Shown here one piece after another: positions 1-10,860 of a DNA stretch of 64,000 nt (position 1 is the stretch's first letter; each line of letters begins with the position of its first letter). This DNA is from Codonopsis lanceolata (lineage: Eukaryota; Streptophyta; Magnoliopsida; Asterales; Campanulaceae): positions 40,190,828 to 40,254,827 of the forward strand of contig CM028378.1 of NCBI GenBank assembly GCA_013146195.2. Direction: 5' to 3'. A model generated the notes under the pieces. The model was given only the letters and a program-made list of their open reading frames with translations. It searched no databases and was not told the DNA's origin. Both the position numbers and the translations under genes were made by a program.

Positions 1-1250
1 AAATCATGGAGAAGACGAAGAGGACGTTGGAGTTGATTCATTCATATTTATGCTCGGTTGAAGTTGCTTCTAATGGAGGTTTCAAGTATTTTGTCACGTT
101 TTTTGATGATTTAGTAGAAAAACATGAGTGTATTTTGATGACGCATCTTGTGAAGATCATTGGATTCAAGAAATGGATGATGAGATTCATGCGATAGAGA
201 AGAATAATACATGGGAGATTACTATTTTGCCAAGTAGTAAGAAGGCAATTGGTATGAAGTGGGTTTACAAGACAAAGTGTAAACCAAGAGGTGAAGTTGA
301 TCGTTACAAGGCAAGGTTAGTTGCAAAAGGTTACAAGAAAAAGCCAGGTATTGATTATTTTAAAGTATTTGCACCAGTTGCTAGACTTGATACTATCATA
401 TGATTATCTTTCTAGCTGCACAAAATAGTTAGAAAATTTATCAAATGGATGTTAAGTCAGTTTTCTTGAAAGGCGTTCTTGAAGAGAATGTATATATGTT
501 GAGCAACCTGCAAGGTATGTTAAAAGAGGCGATGAAGATAAAGTTTACAGGTTGAAATGGTTTGAAGCAAGCTCCTAGAGCTTGGTATACTCACATTGAT
601 TCTTATTTTGTGGAGAATGGTTTCCAGAGATGTCTGTATGAGCATGCTTTATATGTCAAATCCTTGCATGGTAATATTCTTATTGTTTGCTTGTATGTTG
701 ATGATTTGATTTTTACTGGCAATAATCTGAGGTTAATGGTACAATTTAAGGAGACTATGATAAATCAATTTGAGATGACTAATTTGAGGCTTATGTCTTA
801 TTTTCTTGGAATTGAAGTTGCTCAAGTAGATGGTGGAATTTTTATTTCGCAGAAAAAGTATGCTAGTGATATTGTTTTGAAGAAGTTTAAGGACAAGGCT
901 AAACCAATCTTGACTCTACTTTAGGCGAAGTTGAAGTTAGTGAGTGATAACAATGGTGGTTTCGTTGATCCTACTTATTTTAGAAGATTGGTTGGGAGTT
1001 TGAGATATTTAACTTCCATAAGGCCATATATTGTTTATGGTATTAGATTGATTAGCAGGTTTATGGAGTCTCCACGTCAATCTCATTTGCAAGCTACAAA
1101 GTGGATTTTGTGCTATATCCGAGATACATGTAGTGATGACATTTTTTATTCGAGTTCTAGTGATGAGGAGCTTGTTGGTTATACAGATAGTGATTGTGCT
1201 GGTGATATTGAGAATATGAAAAGTACTTCGGGTTATGCATTTTTTGTGCA
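1..1250 (+). pseudogene. Ty1/copia pol fragment (integrase scrap, RT, RNase H)
   Basis: This is a broken Ty1/copia polyprotein. Positions 6-120 read as an integrase-core start (LELIHSYLCSVEV, then FKYFVTFFDD). The frame then jumps at about 125 straight into the start of the RT domain (HWIQEMDDEIHAIEKNNTW, KWVYKTK, YKARLVAKGY), so much of integrase and the linker is deleted. RT continues with frameshifts near 403-560: YQMDVKSVFLKG, LKQAPRAWY, then the catalytic YVDD box at about 697-708 (CLYVDDLIFTGN). RNase H follows at 931-1250 (RRLVGSLRYL, GYTDSDCAGD, KSTSGYAFF). The similarity stops abruptly at about 1250, without the expected RNase H end or LTR. Stops interrupt it near 403 and 924. The left end is cut by the window. 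Confidence 0.9.
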
Positions 1251-1639
1251 TATTTTGGATCCACCTCAATGGCGTTTGCGCCTCGTTTAATGACCCACTA
1301 TATTTTACATGATGTCCGAAAGATTGGGTTGGGCTCATGCGCAACGGGCTTAACCCACTCCCTCAGGTAAAAATAACCCCCTTCTATAGTTCATAGAGAT
1401 GGGGGCTCTTTTTTTTGACTTAGAATCACACACGCACTTGGGGGTTACACGCTCTCTCTTTTATACTCAGTGTACTGATAAACACACAGGAGGGTTTTTG
1501 GTGGGGCCCCTCCCCGTCGACTCACGGTGTTTATTTTACAGATGACTAGTTTTTTAACACATACGTTAAACGCACGTCAACAAAATCGTACATAGACAAA
1601 ATAAAGAGGATCATTTTATTAAGAATTATACATAAGTAT
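1251..1639. other. Unassigned sequence between copia and Helitron remnants
   Basis: No coding frame or terminal structure could be assigned here. Short C-rich and T-rich stretches occur, for example a T-run near 1410. It may be 3' non-coding sequence of either neighbouring element. Confidence 0.4.
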
Positions 1640-2157
1640 ATCACTAATCATTATAGATTCTAAAAAATGTTTTTATACACAACATTTGTTGTCTTATTAG
1701 TTGGCTTTTCATCTTCACTGCATATCAATAACTTCAAACCAAAATAATTTGTTGCTCTAGAAACTACGACATATAACTGCCTATGGCTAAATACTGTTTT
1801 TTTTTTCTTTCTAAAAGAGACATGCGTGCAATTATTGACTTTGAAACTTCTTAATTGTCATTGCATATGATACCCGCAATGTAAATTGTCTTCTCTGGAA
1901 CTTGAAAGACAGTCTACATCGGATAAGTTAATGACAATCTTGAGATAAAAATATTTTCTCCAACATTGCTTCATTTTAAAATTTTTGTTTCAACAATGTG
2001 ATCCCTAAGATTTATGATGATTAGTCTTCTTCCATTACACAACCCTATAGCATGGTCAATGTTTCTCAATAACATTACTGGAACACTGATTTTAAGTGTC
2101 AATTCATGGCCTGATAACCCGGAACACTTTATACTATTCAAAAACTCGGTATATATA
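1640..2157 (-). pseudogene. Helitron helicase (PIF1-like) C-terminal remnant
   Basis: Reading the minus strand from about 2157 down to 1660 gives the C-terminal end of a Helitron Rep/helicase with only a few stops. In order it shows TEFLNSIKCSGLSGHEL, PVMLLRNIDHAIGLCNGRR, an EKTIYIAGII segment where the family has a phenylalanine/arginine-rich strand, and the superfamily 1 motif region HRQLYVVVSRATNYFG followed by LKLLICSEDE and NVVYKNIF with a terminal stop at about 1658-1660. This block order (LLRN-D--GLCNGTR, then QLYVALSR, then NVVYKE-F) is typical of plant Helitron helicases. In-frame stops at about 1970 and 1918 and a disrupted stretch near 1850 make it a pseudogene. The Rep (HUH) domain and the rest of the helicase are not visible upstream. 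No clear CTRR hairpin end was found. Confidence 0.82.
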
Positions 2158-2269
2158 ATGAATGTCTTGGAACAAACTTAATTTTTTTCCGCCCTTCAAA
2201 TAGAATGTGAACTCAAATAAGTTCTTCCTTTTGAATGATTACTTTTATTAAATTATATTTGTATTTTAT

Positions 2270-3090
2270 GAATAAATAAATTTCTGAGAAAAAAATAAGC
2301 TAAAATCAAAATAACAAAATTATTTTTATCGTTAACAATTATTTTTGTTTTGTAAATTATTAATAACTTCCATTATATTTTTTTTTGTTTTATTGAATTC
2401 GTAACTATTATTTTTGTTTTATTTTTAAGGATTAGTTTTACGGAAAAAAATTGTTCCATAATTTTTTATTATTATTTTACTAATCTCAGTTTAAATTGTT
2501 TTATTTTATTGACTCTGTAACTATTAATTTTGTTCCATCAAATATTTTTGTTTTACCTAACTATTTTTAAGAATTTGTTTTAAAATTTTGTTCCGTAAAT
2601 TATTTTTATAATTTTACTAACCTTAGTTTAAATTATTTTTGTTTTATTGACTCCGTAAACTATTATTTTTGTTCTATCAAATATTTTTATTTAACTAATG
2701 CATTTTTGTTTTACATAGCTATTTTAAAGATTTTTTTTAAAATTTTGTTTTGTAAATTATTTTTATTCTTTTAGTAACCTTAGTTTAAATTGTTTTTGTT
2801 TTTATTGACTTTGTAACTATTATTTTTGTTCCATCAAATATTTTAATTTTACTAACGTATTTTTTGTACGTATATATTTTTAAGAATTTGTTTTAAACTT
2901 TTGTTCCGTAAATTATTTTATGTTACTAACCTCCGCATTAAATTTGTTTTGTTTTGTTGATTCTGTAACTTTTATTTTTTATAGTTGCTTGTTCCATAAT
3001 GTTTTTTTACTAACCTCTTATATTTTTGTTTTCTTGACTCCGGAACTATTATTTTGGTTTTAGTTACTATTTTTTATATTTAAAGAGAGA
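2270..3090. repeat. AT-rich degenerate tandem repeat, unit about 140-160 bp
   Basis: The stretch is very T-rich and contains repeated landmarks in the same order: TTGACTCYGTAACTATTA, then TTCCATCAAATATTTT, then AAGAATTTGTTTTAAA, then TTCCGTAAATTATTTT, then ACTAACCTTAGTTTAAA. The landmark GACTCYGTAA or a variant starts near 2511, 2648, 2807 and 2959, with partial units at 2395 and 3036. Spacings are therefore 116, 137, 159, 152 and 77 bp. No coding content is seen. Confidence 0.75.
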
Positions 3091-3269
3091 AAAATGTTTA
3101 AACATATTTAAAAGAGAGGAGATGGTGGTGATTAGAGAGAAAATATGGAGGAGACGAAAGAGAGAAAGAAAAATACAATCAGAGAAGATATGATAGAGAA
3201 AGAGTAAAATGGTAACTCAAAAGTCAATAATTCAAAAGTGAGATTTGGAGGGAGAAATCCACTCTTGTC

Positions 3270-3271
<2 letters not shown>

Positions 3272-3319
<48 letters not shown>
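3272..3319. repeat. (AT)n microsatellite
   Basis: An uninterrupted run of about 24 AT dinucleotides. Apparent reading frames with alternating Tyr-Ile codons across it are artefacts. Confidence 0.97.
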
Positions 3320-3322
<3 letters not shown>

Positions 3323-3463
3323 CCATATATCCACCACCGACGACACCATCATCGTCGGACGACAACTCTGGCGACCCACATACCTACGCTACTTTCGACA
3401 CCCCAGTTATGATTTATTTTGGATGCATCACATTTTATCTTGGTTCGGGTGTATTTTCGTGGT

Positions 3464-4256
3464 TGATATGCCCGGCCCAAGCCAGGTCACGAGCAAGGCA
3501 CGAGCTACCATCACGTGCCGGTCACGAGCGTAATCAATGTGGGACCCACTGATCTAGCGGGCAAAATAATGGAAGTAGTAAGCAGCGGATAGTGCAGCTC
3601 CCGTCCAAACCTGGCCAGGCACAGGCCTTGCCTGTCCGACCAGGGGCCATGCTCGGGCACCACACTCACACCTAGCAGAGGAATCGGATTCACCTCGTCC
3701 AAACCTGGTCGAACATTGGCCCTGCCTGCCCGACCAGGGGCCACCCCTTGGATCTACATTAACTTTAGAGCAGTGCACATCAAGCAGCCGGGCAGAGCCT
3801 TGCTCGCCCGGGTACATGTCGAGCACGAAACACTGGAGGCTTGCTCCTCAAGACAAGTCAAAGGTTTCCTTGTTTGAGCAAGGCACTTACTATATCTGCT
3901 CCTACATCTACGCGGCCAGCCGCCTATCATGCCTAAAATCAAGGGATTGTCTCCTTGATTGATTAGGTATCTAAGGAAACTGAATCATAGACGGATTCAG
4001 TTACTTTGGGGGCCTATAAATACCTCTCCACAAATCATAAACAAGGTACACACACTTTCTTGAGCCTTGGCACTCTGTCGAATTGCTTTCATACTTATAT
4101 TCGATACTTATTCTCCCGCCAGAGGGGTTTCGCGAGGCCTTGCCTTGCACTTCCACTCAGGTTTTCTTTGTTCTTAGCCAAGTTCAAGGAAACAGATCCA
4201 AGCCCAGATATCCTACCCAACATACGGACGACCCAAGCTGCATTTGTGCCACATCA
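3464..4256 (+). repeat. 5' LTR of element A
   Basis: The boundaries follow from comparison with the reverse-oriented LTR at 19093-19788. Both begin TGATRTGCCCGGCC and end GCCACATCA, so the unit is TG...CA, about 793 bp here. A TATA box lies at 4015-4022 and the LTR is followed by a tRNA-like primer site. The five bases to the left (3459-3463) are the target-site side; the partner copy is not in the window. Confidence 0.88.
4015..4022 (+). promoter_or_regulatory. TATA box of element A LTR
   Basis: TATAAATA sits inside a GGGGGCCTATAAATACC context that is conserved in the related LTR (19332-19339, reverse strand). It is about 240 bp before the LTR end, which suits an LTR promoter with U5 downstream. 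Confidence 0.75.
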
Positions 4257-4259
4257 GTT

Positions 4260-4277
4260 TGGTTCCGTTGCCGGGAA
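4260..4277 (+). other. Primer binding site of element A
   Basis: TGGTTCCGTTGCCGGGAA begins three bases after the LTR. It has the form of the complement of a tRNA 3' end (TGG start). It resembles the tRNA-Asp-type site of Tat/Athila elements (TGGCGCCGTTGCCGGGGA) with three differences. The same site, reverse-complemented and slightly diverged, lies at 27745-27762 in the related element. Confidence 0.75.
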
Positions 4278-5482
4278 ATTGAATTTTCAACACTTTCTTC
4301 GAGTTTTTCCGGTGTAAGTCTTCAAAAATATCTTCGTTACAATGGCTGGTAAGGGAAGCAAGCATCATGCCACCGTTAGTAACCATCTGGCCGGGAGCCA
4401 TCAGGGTGGAAACAATAATCTACCACAGCTGGCTGACCTGCCACCAAAGGCACAACAAAGGGTGCAAACGAGAAACCAGAGAGTGGCTGCTGGGCAGGCG
4501 ACTCATGGCAATGACGTGCCATATGTGGAGGAGCTGTCCCAGCATGCCAGCCAACGTGATGTCAGGCAGGTCATAAATGAGAAGCGCGATGCTCGTGCAC
4601 AAGATCTCAGAGTACAGCTGAACCGCCAACGGGAGAATGGCCAGGATAGCCACGTGAGTTTGCTTGGGCAAAACCCTGACCAGCAAGCTGCTGCTCTGCA
4701 AATTCAGGCAGAGTATTACAACAAGATGTACACGCTAAACCAGCAACTGCTTGCCTTGGACCACGCCTCGGTTCCGATTGCAGATTTGGCGCTGCCCGCT
4801 CTCAGCAATCCGGCACTTGTTGACGATGGACATGCCTCCCAACAATTGCCAGCTCCGAGCAGACGGATCCCATCCGTCATTCAAATACCATCGGAGAGAG
4901 CTGAGGTGGTGAGACAAGCAGATGACCAGGCTGAAAGCAGATACAACCGTCAGAATTTCTCCCACAGGCACCATCATCGCCAAGAATACCATGCTTGGGA
5001 AGAGAGCCATGGCCGCCATAGGGCTCGTGAGTGTGCAGAGGTAGAAGCGCAACGGCCAAAATATAGAGCACGTGTCGAGCAGGAAGCTGAGGCTTCTTAT
5101 GAGCCAACATTTTGCCCTCAGGTGCGCAGCCACCAATCTGATCCTGCTCGCTCATCCAGACTCACGATGGATGGGGAAAGGCGATTGTCCGAGAGAATGG
5201 AGGCCATGAAAAGAGACATGGCCAAGCAGATGGCTAACCTAGCTGTGGCCAAGCCCGGCTATGGGGCCACTAAGCCTGGAGGGCAGCCCGTTCACTCCAG
5301 AAATTGAGAATGCACCTCCCGCGCAAGGGGTAATCTTCCCGTAATTCGACAAATACTTTGGGAAGACACGGGCAAGTGATTGGCTCCGATCATTCAAAGC
5401 ACATATTCGGATGGTCACCGACGTGGAAGCCCTGAAGATGTGGGCATTTGAGGGAGCCCTTCAAAGAAAGCAACAGGCCTGG

Positions 5483-7294
5483 TGTAGACACCCCAATTTC
5501 GTACCCCTGGTATGTGACCTGACATAAAATATCAAGACCTGTTAAAACATTAACAAATGTCAAGTTACAGGGTCGAAAACGCAAAAGGACAAAGCAGGAT
5601 GCGCAAAACAGTGAAATGCAGGGTTCAAACCGTCAAAAATCAAAAGATGGAATAGTGCTGGCGCCACCCACATGAAGTCTCGGCATGGCGCCAAGAGTGT
5701 GATTCCTAGCGCCCAGTTTGTGCTTCCCGGCTCTCAGTTTCTTCACAAACCACTGTTCCTTCGCCGTAATGTGCAATCCTGTCCGCGGCTGGTACAATCG
5801 ATCGATGCGTAATGAAGAAAATTAAATTCCTTCGATGTCCTTTTTCCAGCCTATAAATAGAGGCTTCAGGATCGACCTTCTGTACACCAATTCATCCGCA
5901 AAACTCTCTGCGTCCTCATTACGCTGAAGAAATAGAGAGCGAAGTGAGATAGTGAGCGATCTCTCCTCAAAGCCTCGAAACCCTGCCAAACCTCCTCCAA
6001 ACACAAAACCAACCGGTAGAAGTGAGCCTTAACCCCCCAGCTAGGTATCCACCCTATTTCCCCGGTCCAAAAATCGTGAAAAGAGCAGTTGCTCTGCCCG
6101 ATTTAAAAGGCCAAATCAGTCAGAAATAAGCCCTTATTCTGCCCGATTTTCGCCTCCTTCAAGCCAACAAACAACCAAACACAAACAGTTACTCTGCCCA
6201 AATCCCGAGGCCAAAAGTAACTTTCGGAAGCAGTCACTCTGCCCCAATCTTCACAACACACACAACAACAAAAAGACTCCCTCTCCCTGAAGGACAGAGT
6301 GAGCACACCCTAGGCCATCAGTAAGTAAGTTTAAAGTTTTTATTTGTAAAAGTGTTATTTTCAAATCCGGCCCAATATAGATATATAAGCAGTTGTGCTG
6401 CCCGGATTTAGTTAAGAAATAGCACTAAAAAGAGCCGTTATTATGACCAAATATTTTCAAGTATATTTGTAATTATTTGTAAAGGGACAGTTGCAAGTCT
6501 GTAAATAATGTAGGCAAATGGATGTATTTGTAGGCAGTTAATGCTTTATTTATCTGTTAAATAAATATAACAATAAGCATACTTTAGTCAAAAACCGTTT
6601 TGAGACCGAAAGGGCGAGTTGGGTGCCTAGCACCTTCCCAACTCGTAACTTAGCCTCCGGACCCGTTTTTACAATCTCTGGTTTTCTTTTTTTGGTTTTA
6701 CTTTATTTCTTCCTCAAAATAAAGATGACGACTCTAAAACATTTTGGATCCAGTGGGGCCTCGCAACATCTTTCCTTGCACTTTTCCGTTCTCACCTAAA
6801 AAAGGGAGAATGGGAATGTAAAGGTGATGTATTCCTATATCCTGGTATCCCCTAAAAAATGGATAACTTGATGTAGAAAACCCAAAGCACTCATAGTGAT
6901 CCGGAATAGACCATAAGGCTATTTTCATAAAATCCATAGTGGGGGCGCCGCAACATTCCTTTCTTGCACTTTTCCGTTTACCCCTAAAAAAGGGAAAATG
7001 AGAATGAAAGGGTGATGCATTCCCATATCCTGGTATCCCCTAAAAAAGGGATAACTTGATGCGGGAAACCCAAAGTTTCCATATTGGATCAAAAATCCAC
7101 TAAAGGCAACCGAGGCGCATTCAAACGCGCTACTCTGACAGCACTCCTCTCGCACTTTTGATTTCGTCCTCCCTTAGAAAAGGGAGGGTGGACAGGCGAT
7201 GATGTCACCGCATCCGCACGCACGCGCACGTCTGGCGCACCTATCCAGGGCGCGCGGCGCTGGATCACATTCCGGGAACCCATCCGGGAACCCA
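5483..7294 (+). mobile_element. Solo LTR of the Ogre-like family, inserted in gag of element A
   Basis: It begins TGTAGACACCCCAATTTCG, identical to the start at 37165 and nearly identical to the starts at 32343 and 48315. It contains the same landmarks in the same order: TATA box (TATAAATA at 5852-5859), the GCAGTTRCTCTGCCC motif array (6085-6403), the AAAGGGCGAGTTGGGTGCC block (about 6608), and long tandem modules. Its right end is less certain: CCCATCCGGGAACCCA gives possible CA ends at 7282 or 7294. The left flank is CCTGG; a clean target duplication is not evident. No internal Ogre sequence accompanies it, so it is a solo LTR left by recombination or an incomplete copy. Confidence 0.85.
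6750..7170 (+). repeat. Tandem modules inside the Ogre-like LTR
   Basis: Two units of about 190 bp start GCAACATYYTT and contain CTTGCACTTTTCCGTT, CCCCTAAAAAAGGG, GGGATAACTTGATG and AATCCAYWGTGGGGGCG, followed by a partial third that begins near 7138. The same modules occur at 38490-38920 and, more copies, at 49540-50220. Confidence 0.75.
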
Positions 7295-8249
7295 TAGTTG
7301 GGGCGGAGTTCCTCGTGGATCGATTGATAGTTGGGTAGAGTTCTCCGGGAAAAGTTCTTGGAGGAATTTGGCACGGCAGGCCTAACCCCTAAAAAACGGT
7401 TCGACCTTGCCAAAATTAAGCAAGGTGACAACGAATCTTACAGCAGCTACTTGAAGAGATTCGAGGAGATGCTCGATCAGGTGACCGCCACTAGTGACCC
7501 AGAGATCACTTTCTGCTATCTCAACAACATGAGGGCAAGGCCACTGGAGACAATGCTAGCAATGAACCCAGGGGCTTCAAAAGCAGAGTTGCTAGCGAGT
7601 TCTCACCTCTTCTGCTCGACTGAGAGCGTCAAGGGCGACAAAGCCAAAAATAAAGACATGGCTCAGGGCAGCTCGGCCACGCCAGTTGACCAGAGCCCGG
7701 AGGGCAACAACTGATCGAGCAGAGACAGGAAGAGAACAACTACCCCCGGGCAAAGATTCAGGGAGGCTCAGTTCACCCCGCTAAATACTACGGGGGAAGA
7801 GATTATGTTCCAAGTAGGGGACGCGCTTCCTATCCCTTACCCACTCGACCCTGAGGTTGCTCATACTAGGGACAACACAAAGTACTGCGATTACCATCAT
7901 GGTAATGGCCGAAGAGTGCATTGTCTTGAAGCGGGAGATTCAAAAGCTGATCAACGCGGGCAAGTTGGACCGCTTTAAAAGGGATCAGGGCGCGGGAAAT
8001 AACGCCAACAATGACCAAGGAAGACCCCCAAGAGGAAGAGGTGGCTAGGCCCCTTAGATTCGAGGGGTGATAAATATGATTCAGGAAGAGCTTCCATCTA
8101 GCACACAGCTCAGGAAGCACATCTATTCCTTGTCTAAGGCTGTCAACACACCAACAATACAGCGGGCAGGCGAGCAGAGGATTTGTTTTACCCGCAGCGA
8201 GTTGGCAAGCACCCCTTTGGCATCCGAGCAACTGTTGGTTATTTCCTGT

Positions 8250-8720
8250 TTGGTGAACGACTGACAAGTTCACAGGGTTCTGCTTGACACTGGAGCATGC
8301 ATGGACATCATGTACTACTCTTGCTTCAAGGGATTGGAATTGCCAGATGCCATGCTCAAACCATATCTGGGGAAACTTGAGGGGTTCACTAACCATCAAG
8401 TATGTGTCAAGGGCACCATCGAGCTAGAGGTATTCATGGGCGATAGGGCACAAACCCGGATAAAAATGATCACATTCCTAGTGATCGATCTGAAATAAGT
8501 GTACAATTGTATTCTGGGTGCTCCAGCAATGGTCAAGTTCCAGATGGTCACTTCAATTCCCCACCAGAAGGCCAAGTTCTACACTGAGAATGGAGTGGGC
8601 ATCCTCAACAGCAAGCCCCGGGCAATGTGGGAGTATGTCCGGGAGTCAGCGGAAAAGCAGCGATCGTGGACCAGGCGTAGCGACTCAGCGATCATGGACA
8701 TTCCGATCGGAGGCTGGCGG
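8250..8720 (+). pseudogene. Aspartic protease region of element A
   Basis: The sequence around 8275 reads HRVLLDTGACMDIMYY, where DTG is the retroviral-type aspartic protease active site; it is followed by KPYLGKLEGFTNHQVCVKG and ITFLVIDLK. A stop at 8496-8498 separates this from VYNCILGAPAMVKF, the ILG-R/A-type motif that closes the protease fold. The remaining part (NSKPRAMWEYVRESAEK) matches the conserved segment after protease in Tat elements. The enzyme would cleave Gag-Pol within the particle. The internal stop makes it inactive. Confidence 0.8.
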
Positions 8721-9139
8721 CTCTGAAAAAGAGGTTCCCACCGACACTACTTCAGCCTCAGTCCCTATAAACAATGTCGAGATCGGGGAAACTTCTAAAG
8801 AGGTTGATCCCATGGAAACAGAGGATCCCGAGCAAGCTCCTGCACCAGTCCCTCCCAGGCGTAAGGCTAAGCGTTCCGAATCACAAGATATTGAGATGGA
8901 CACTCTACAAGTCCGCGATGAGCCCGATATTCAGCCAGAGGGCGAGCTAGAAGAGATAATTATCAATCCCGCCTACCCCGAGTAGAAAATCAAAATCGGG
9001 AAGGCCATGCCTCCCGAAGCTCGGGAAAGATTGATTGGCGAAGAATAGCTTTGGATGTGTTCGCTAGACGGTCGAAGACATCGAGGTATCGAAGTATTGC
9101 GGCGCCCGCGACACGAGCGTCGATCCTACTTTTCGGCCT
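8721..9139 (+). pseudogene. Protease-RT linker of element A
   Basis: An acidic, proline-rich linker reads GETSKEVDPMETEDPEQ and ends PAYPE with a stop at 8983-8985. It then continues with frameshifts through IGKAMPPEARERLIGEE and a HRGIEVL block, the Tat-type pre-RT segment that normally leads to the first RT strand. No separate function can be assigned. Confidence 0.6.
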
Positions 9140-9836
9140 ATCCAGCAGCGGCCAAGGCAATATTCCCTTGAGAAGAACGCGGCTATCAAAGCAGAGGTCG
9201 AGAAGCTCCTGAAAGCAGACATCATCGAGGAGATTCAGTACCCGACCTGGTTGGCAAATCTGGTAATGGCCAAGAAGGCCAGTGACAAATGGCGAATGTA
9301 TGTTGACTTCACAAGCCTCAACAAAGCCTGCCCGAAAGACTGCTACCTGTTGCCCCGCATAGATGTGCTCGTAGACTCCATAGCCGGGTTTGAAATGCGC
9401 TCAGTTTCCTGGATGCATACTCAGGGTACCACCAGGTCAGAATGAACGAGCAAGACAAGGCGAAGACAACCTTCCGGGCAGCTGGGGGCCTCTACTGTTA
9501 CAAGATGATGGATGCCCTTCGGGCTGAAGAATGCGGGGGCCACTTACCAACGCATGGTCAACAAAGTCTTCGGCTCTCAGCTCAGCAGAAACATGGAGGC
9601 ATACATTGATGAGATGGTCATTAAAACAAAGGGCAGCGACCACACTCTGGACTTGGCAGAAACGTTTGACAATCTGCGCAAGCATAACATGAAGTTGAAC
9701 CCGAGCAAGTGCGCCTTTGGGGTCCAAGCAGGAAAGTTCCTCGGGTTCATGGTCAACCAGCGCGGTATAGAGGCGAACCCAGAGAAGATACATGCCTCAC
9801 TTGATATGGAGCAGCCTTACTGCATCAAGCACATCT
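9140..9836 (+). pseudogene. Reverse transcriptase of element A
   Basis: RT blocks appear in order: NAAIKAEVEKLLKADIIEEI, WLANLVMAKKASDKWRMYVD, NKACPKDCYLLPRID, then after a frameshift near 9440 MPFGLKNAGATYQRMVN. The catalytic box is at about 9601-9615 as AYIDEMVIK, where families have Y-V/I-D-D, so the second catalytic aspartate is replaced by glutamate. The thumb side reads LNPSKCAFGVQAGKFLGFMV. Frameshifts plus the altered catalytic box indicate a dead enzyme. Confidence 0.88.
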
Positions 9837-9839
9837 AGC

Positions 9840-10207
9840 AATTAAACGGCAGAGTCATTGCCCTTGGTCGCTTCATCTCCCGATCAGCGGAGAAGTGACT
9901 CCCTTTTTTCAAGGTCCTTCGCGGCAACAAAGGTTTTGAGTGGAATACAGACTATGCCAAAGCCCTCGAGCAGCTCAGGGAATATCTCGGCAAACCACCT
10001 CTCCTCAGCAGCCCTGTGCCCGGTGAGTCTTTATATGTGTATTTAGCAGCCACGGACCAGACCGTGGCCGCCGTTTTAGTTAGGGAGGAACTAGATATTC
10101 AAAAGCCTGTGTACTATGTATCCAAGGCCCTCAGTCCTGTTGAGGGTCGTTATTTTAATGTAGAAAAATTAGCTTACTCGCTTGTCATAGCAATTACAGA
10201 AAATTAA
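9840..10207 (+). pseudogene. First RNase H region of element A
   Basis: The region after RT carries SLYVYLAATDQTVAAVLVRE (10025-10085), then KPVYYVSKALSPVEGRYFNV and EKLAYSLVIA before a stop at 10205-10207. This is the Ty3/gypsy RNase H-like segment that follows RT; here it is broken from RT by a frameshift near 9836-9990. Confidence 0.78.
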
Positions 10208-10479
10208 GGGCTTATTTTTTACGCACATGTAATCATAGTGTACAACGGATGCACCAGCGTGCACCGCTAAAGTTCTCCATAAGCTTTGACACATCAGACA
10301 GGTGCTCAGGCGGTCAATTAGAGCTCGCGAGAGTTCCATAGATTACTTGCCGGGCAAGCAATCAAGCTCCGGCCCCTAGCCGGATTTTTGGTTGAAGCTT
10401 CACTTGGCGGGGGAGGATCACGAGGCCCGGCCAAGCCGAGGCAAACAAGGTAGCTGCCACAACCTCGGCCAGCCTATTG

Positions 10480-10860
10480 TTGGGATCTTTATGTGGATGG
10501 GGCAGCGAGCAAAGTCGGGAGCGGAGCTGGCATCCTTCTCATAGCTCTCGATGAAATCACAGAGTTTGAGCTAGCACTCCGGTTCAAATTCCGCACCTCA
10601 AATAACGTTGCCAAGTATGAGGTGATGATCGCTGGTCTCGAACTCGCTGCGGACATGGGCGTAGAAGCGATCCACGATGTACTCGGATTCCTGACTAGTA
10701 GTGAACTCGGGGGAATATATGGTGCATCACCACGATCAAATAATGCGAGCTTGTCAAAGAAATCTTGAAGAATTTCAAGATTTGGGAGATCATCAAAATT
10801 GATCAAATGACATGTGAAGCGGACTACTTGTCCAAGATGTTGAGGAAAACCTAGCTAAAT
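10480..10860 (+). pseudogene. Second, archaeal-type RNase H of element A
   Basis: After a decayed spacer the sequence reads LYVDGAASKVGSGAGILLIA, then FKFRTSNNVAKYEVMIAGLE and LAADMGVEAIHD. The DGA-S / GSGAGI / NN-A-YE pattern is the archaeal-type RNase H that Tat elements acquired in addition to the ancestral one. Sequence downstream of about 10760 is heavily altered. The domain would remove the RNA strand during reverse transcription. Confidence 0.83.

Larger units (their letters stand above)
4342..7714 (+). pseudogene. gag of element A, split by a solo LTR
   Basis: The start ATG at 4342 (MAGKGSKHHATVSNH) is shared with the related minus-strand gag that starts at 27682, which supports it. 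The first part runs to 5482: a charged, glutamine-rich N-terminal region, an acidic/arginine-rich block (RQEYHAWEE, RHRARECAEVEAQRP), then after a frameshift near 5300 the start of the conserved gag core (FTPEIENAPP, DWLRSFKAHIRMVTDVEALK, MWAFEGALQRKQQAW). A solo LTR occupies 5483-7294. The core resumes after it: KFLEEFGTAGLTPKKRFDL, the KQGDNESYSSYLKRFEEM block, and a charged tail ending in EGNN at 7714. Gag normally forms the nucleocapsid-like particle in the cytoplasm; this copy is dead because of the insertion and frameshift. Confidence 0.85.

Noticed and set aside
3132..3552. Open frames on both strands across the (AT)n run
   Set aside because: They consist of Tyr-Ile repeats read from a microsatellite and have no recognisable domain on either side.
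4260..4277. tRNA gene fragments at the primer sites (also 35031, 50237, 63685)
   Set aside because: Only the 3' complementary part of a tRNA is present, as expected for primer binding sites; no cloverleaf is seen around them.
4735..5155. Minus-strand open frames opposite gag of element A
   Set aside because: They are shadows of the plus-strand gag, with no domain resemblance and no counterpart in the related element.
7866..8399. A 177-codon minus-strand frame
   Set aside because: It is a shadow of the gag-protease region, where the plus strand has DTGA and other protease motifs.
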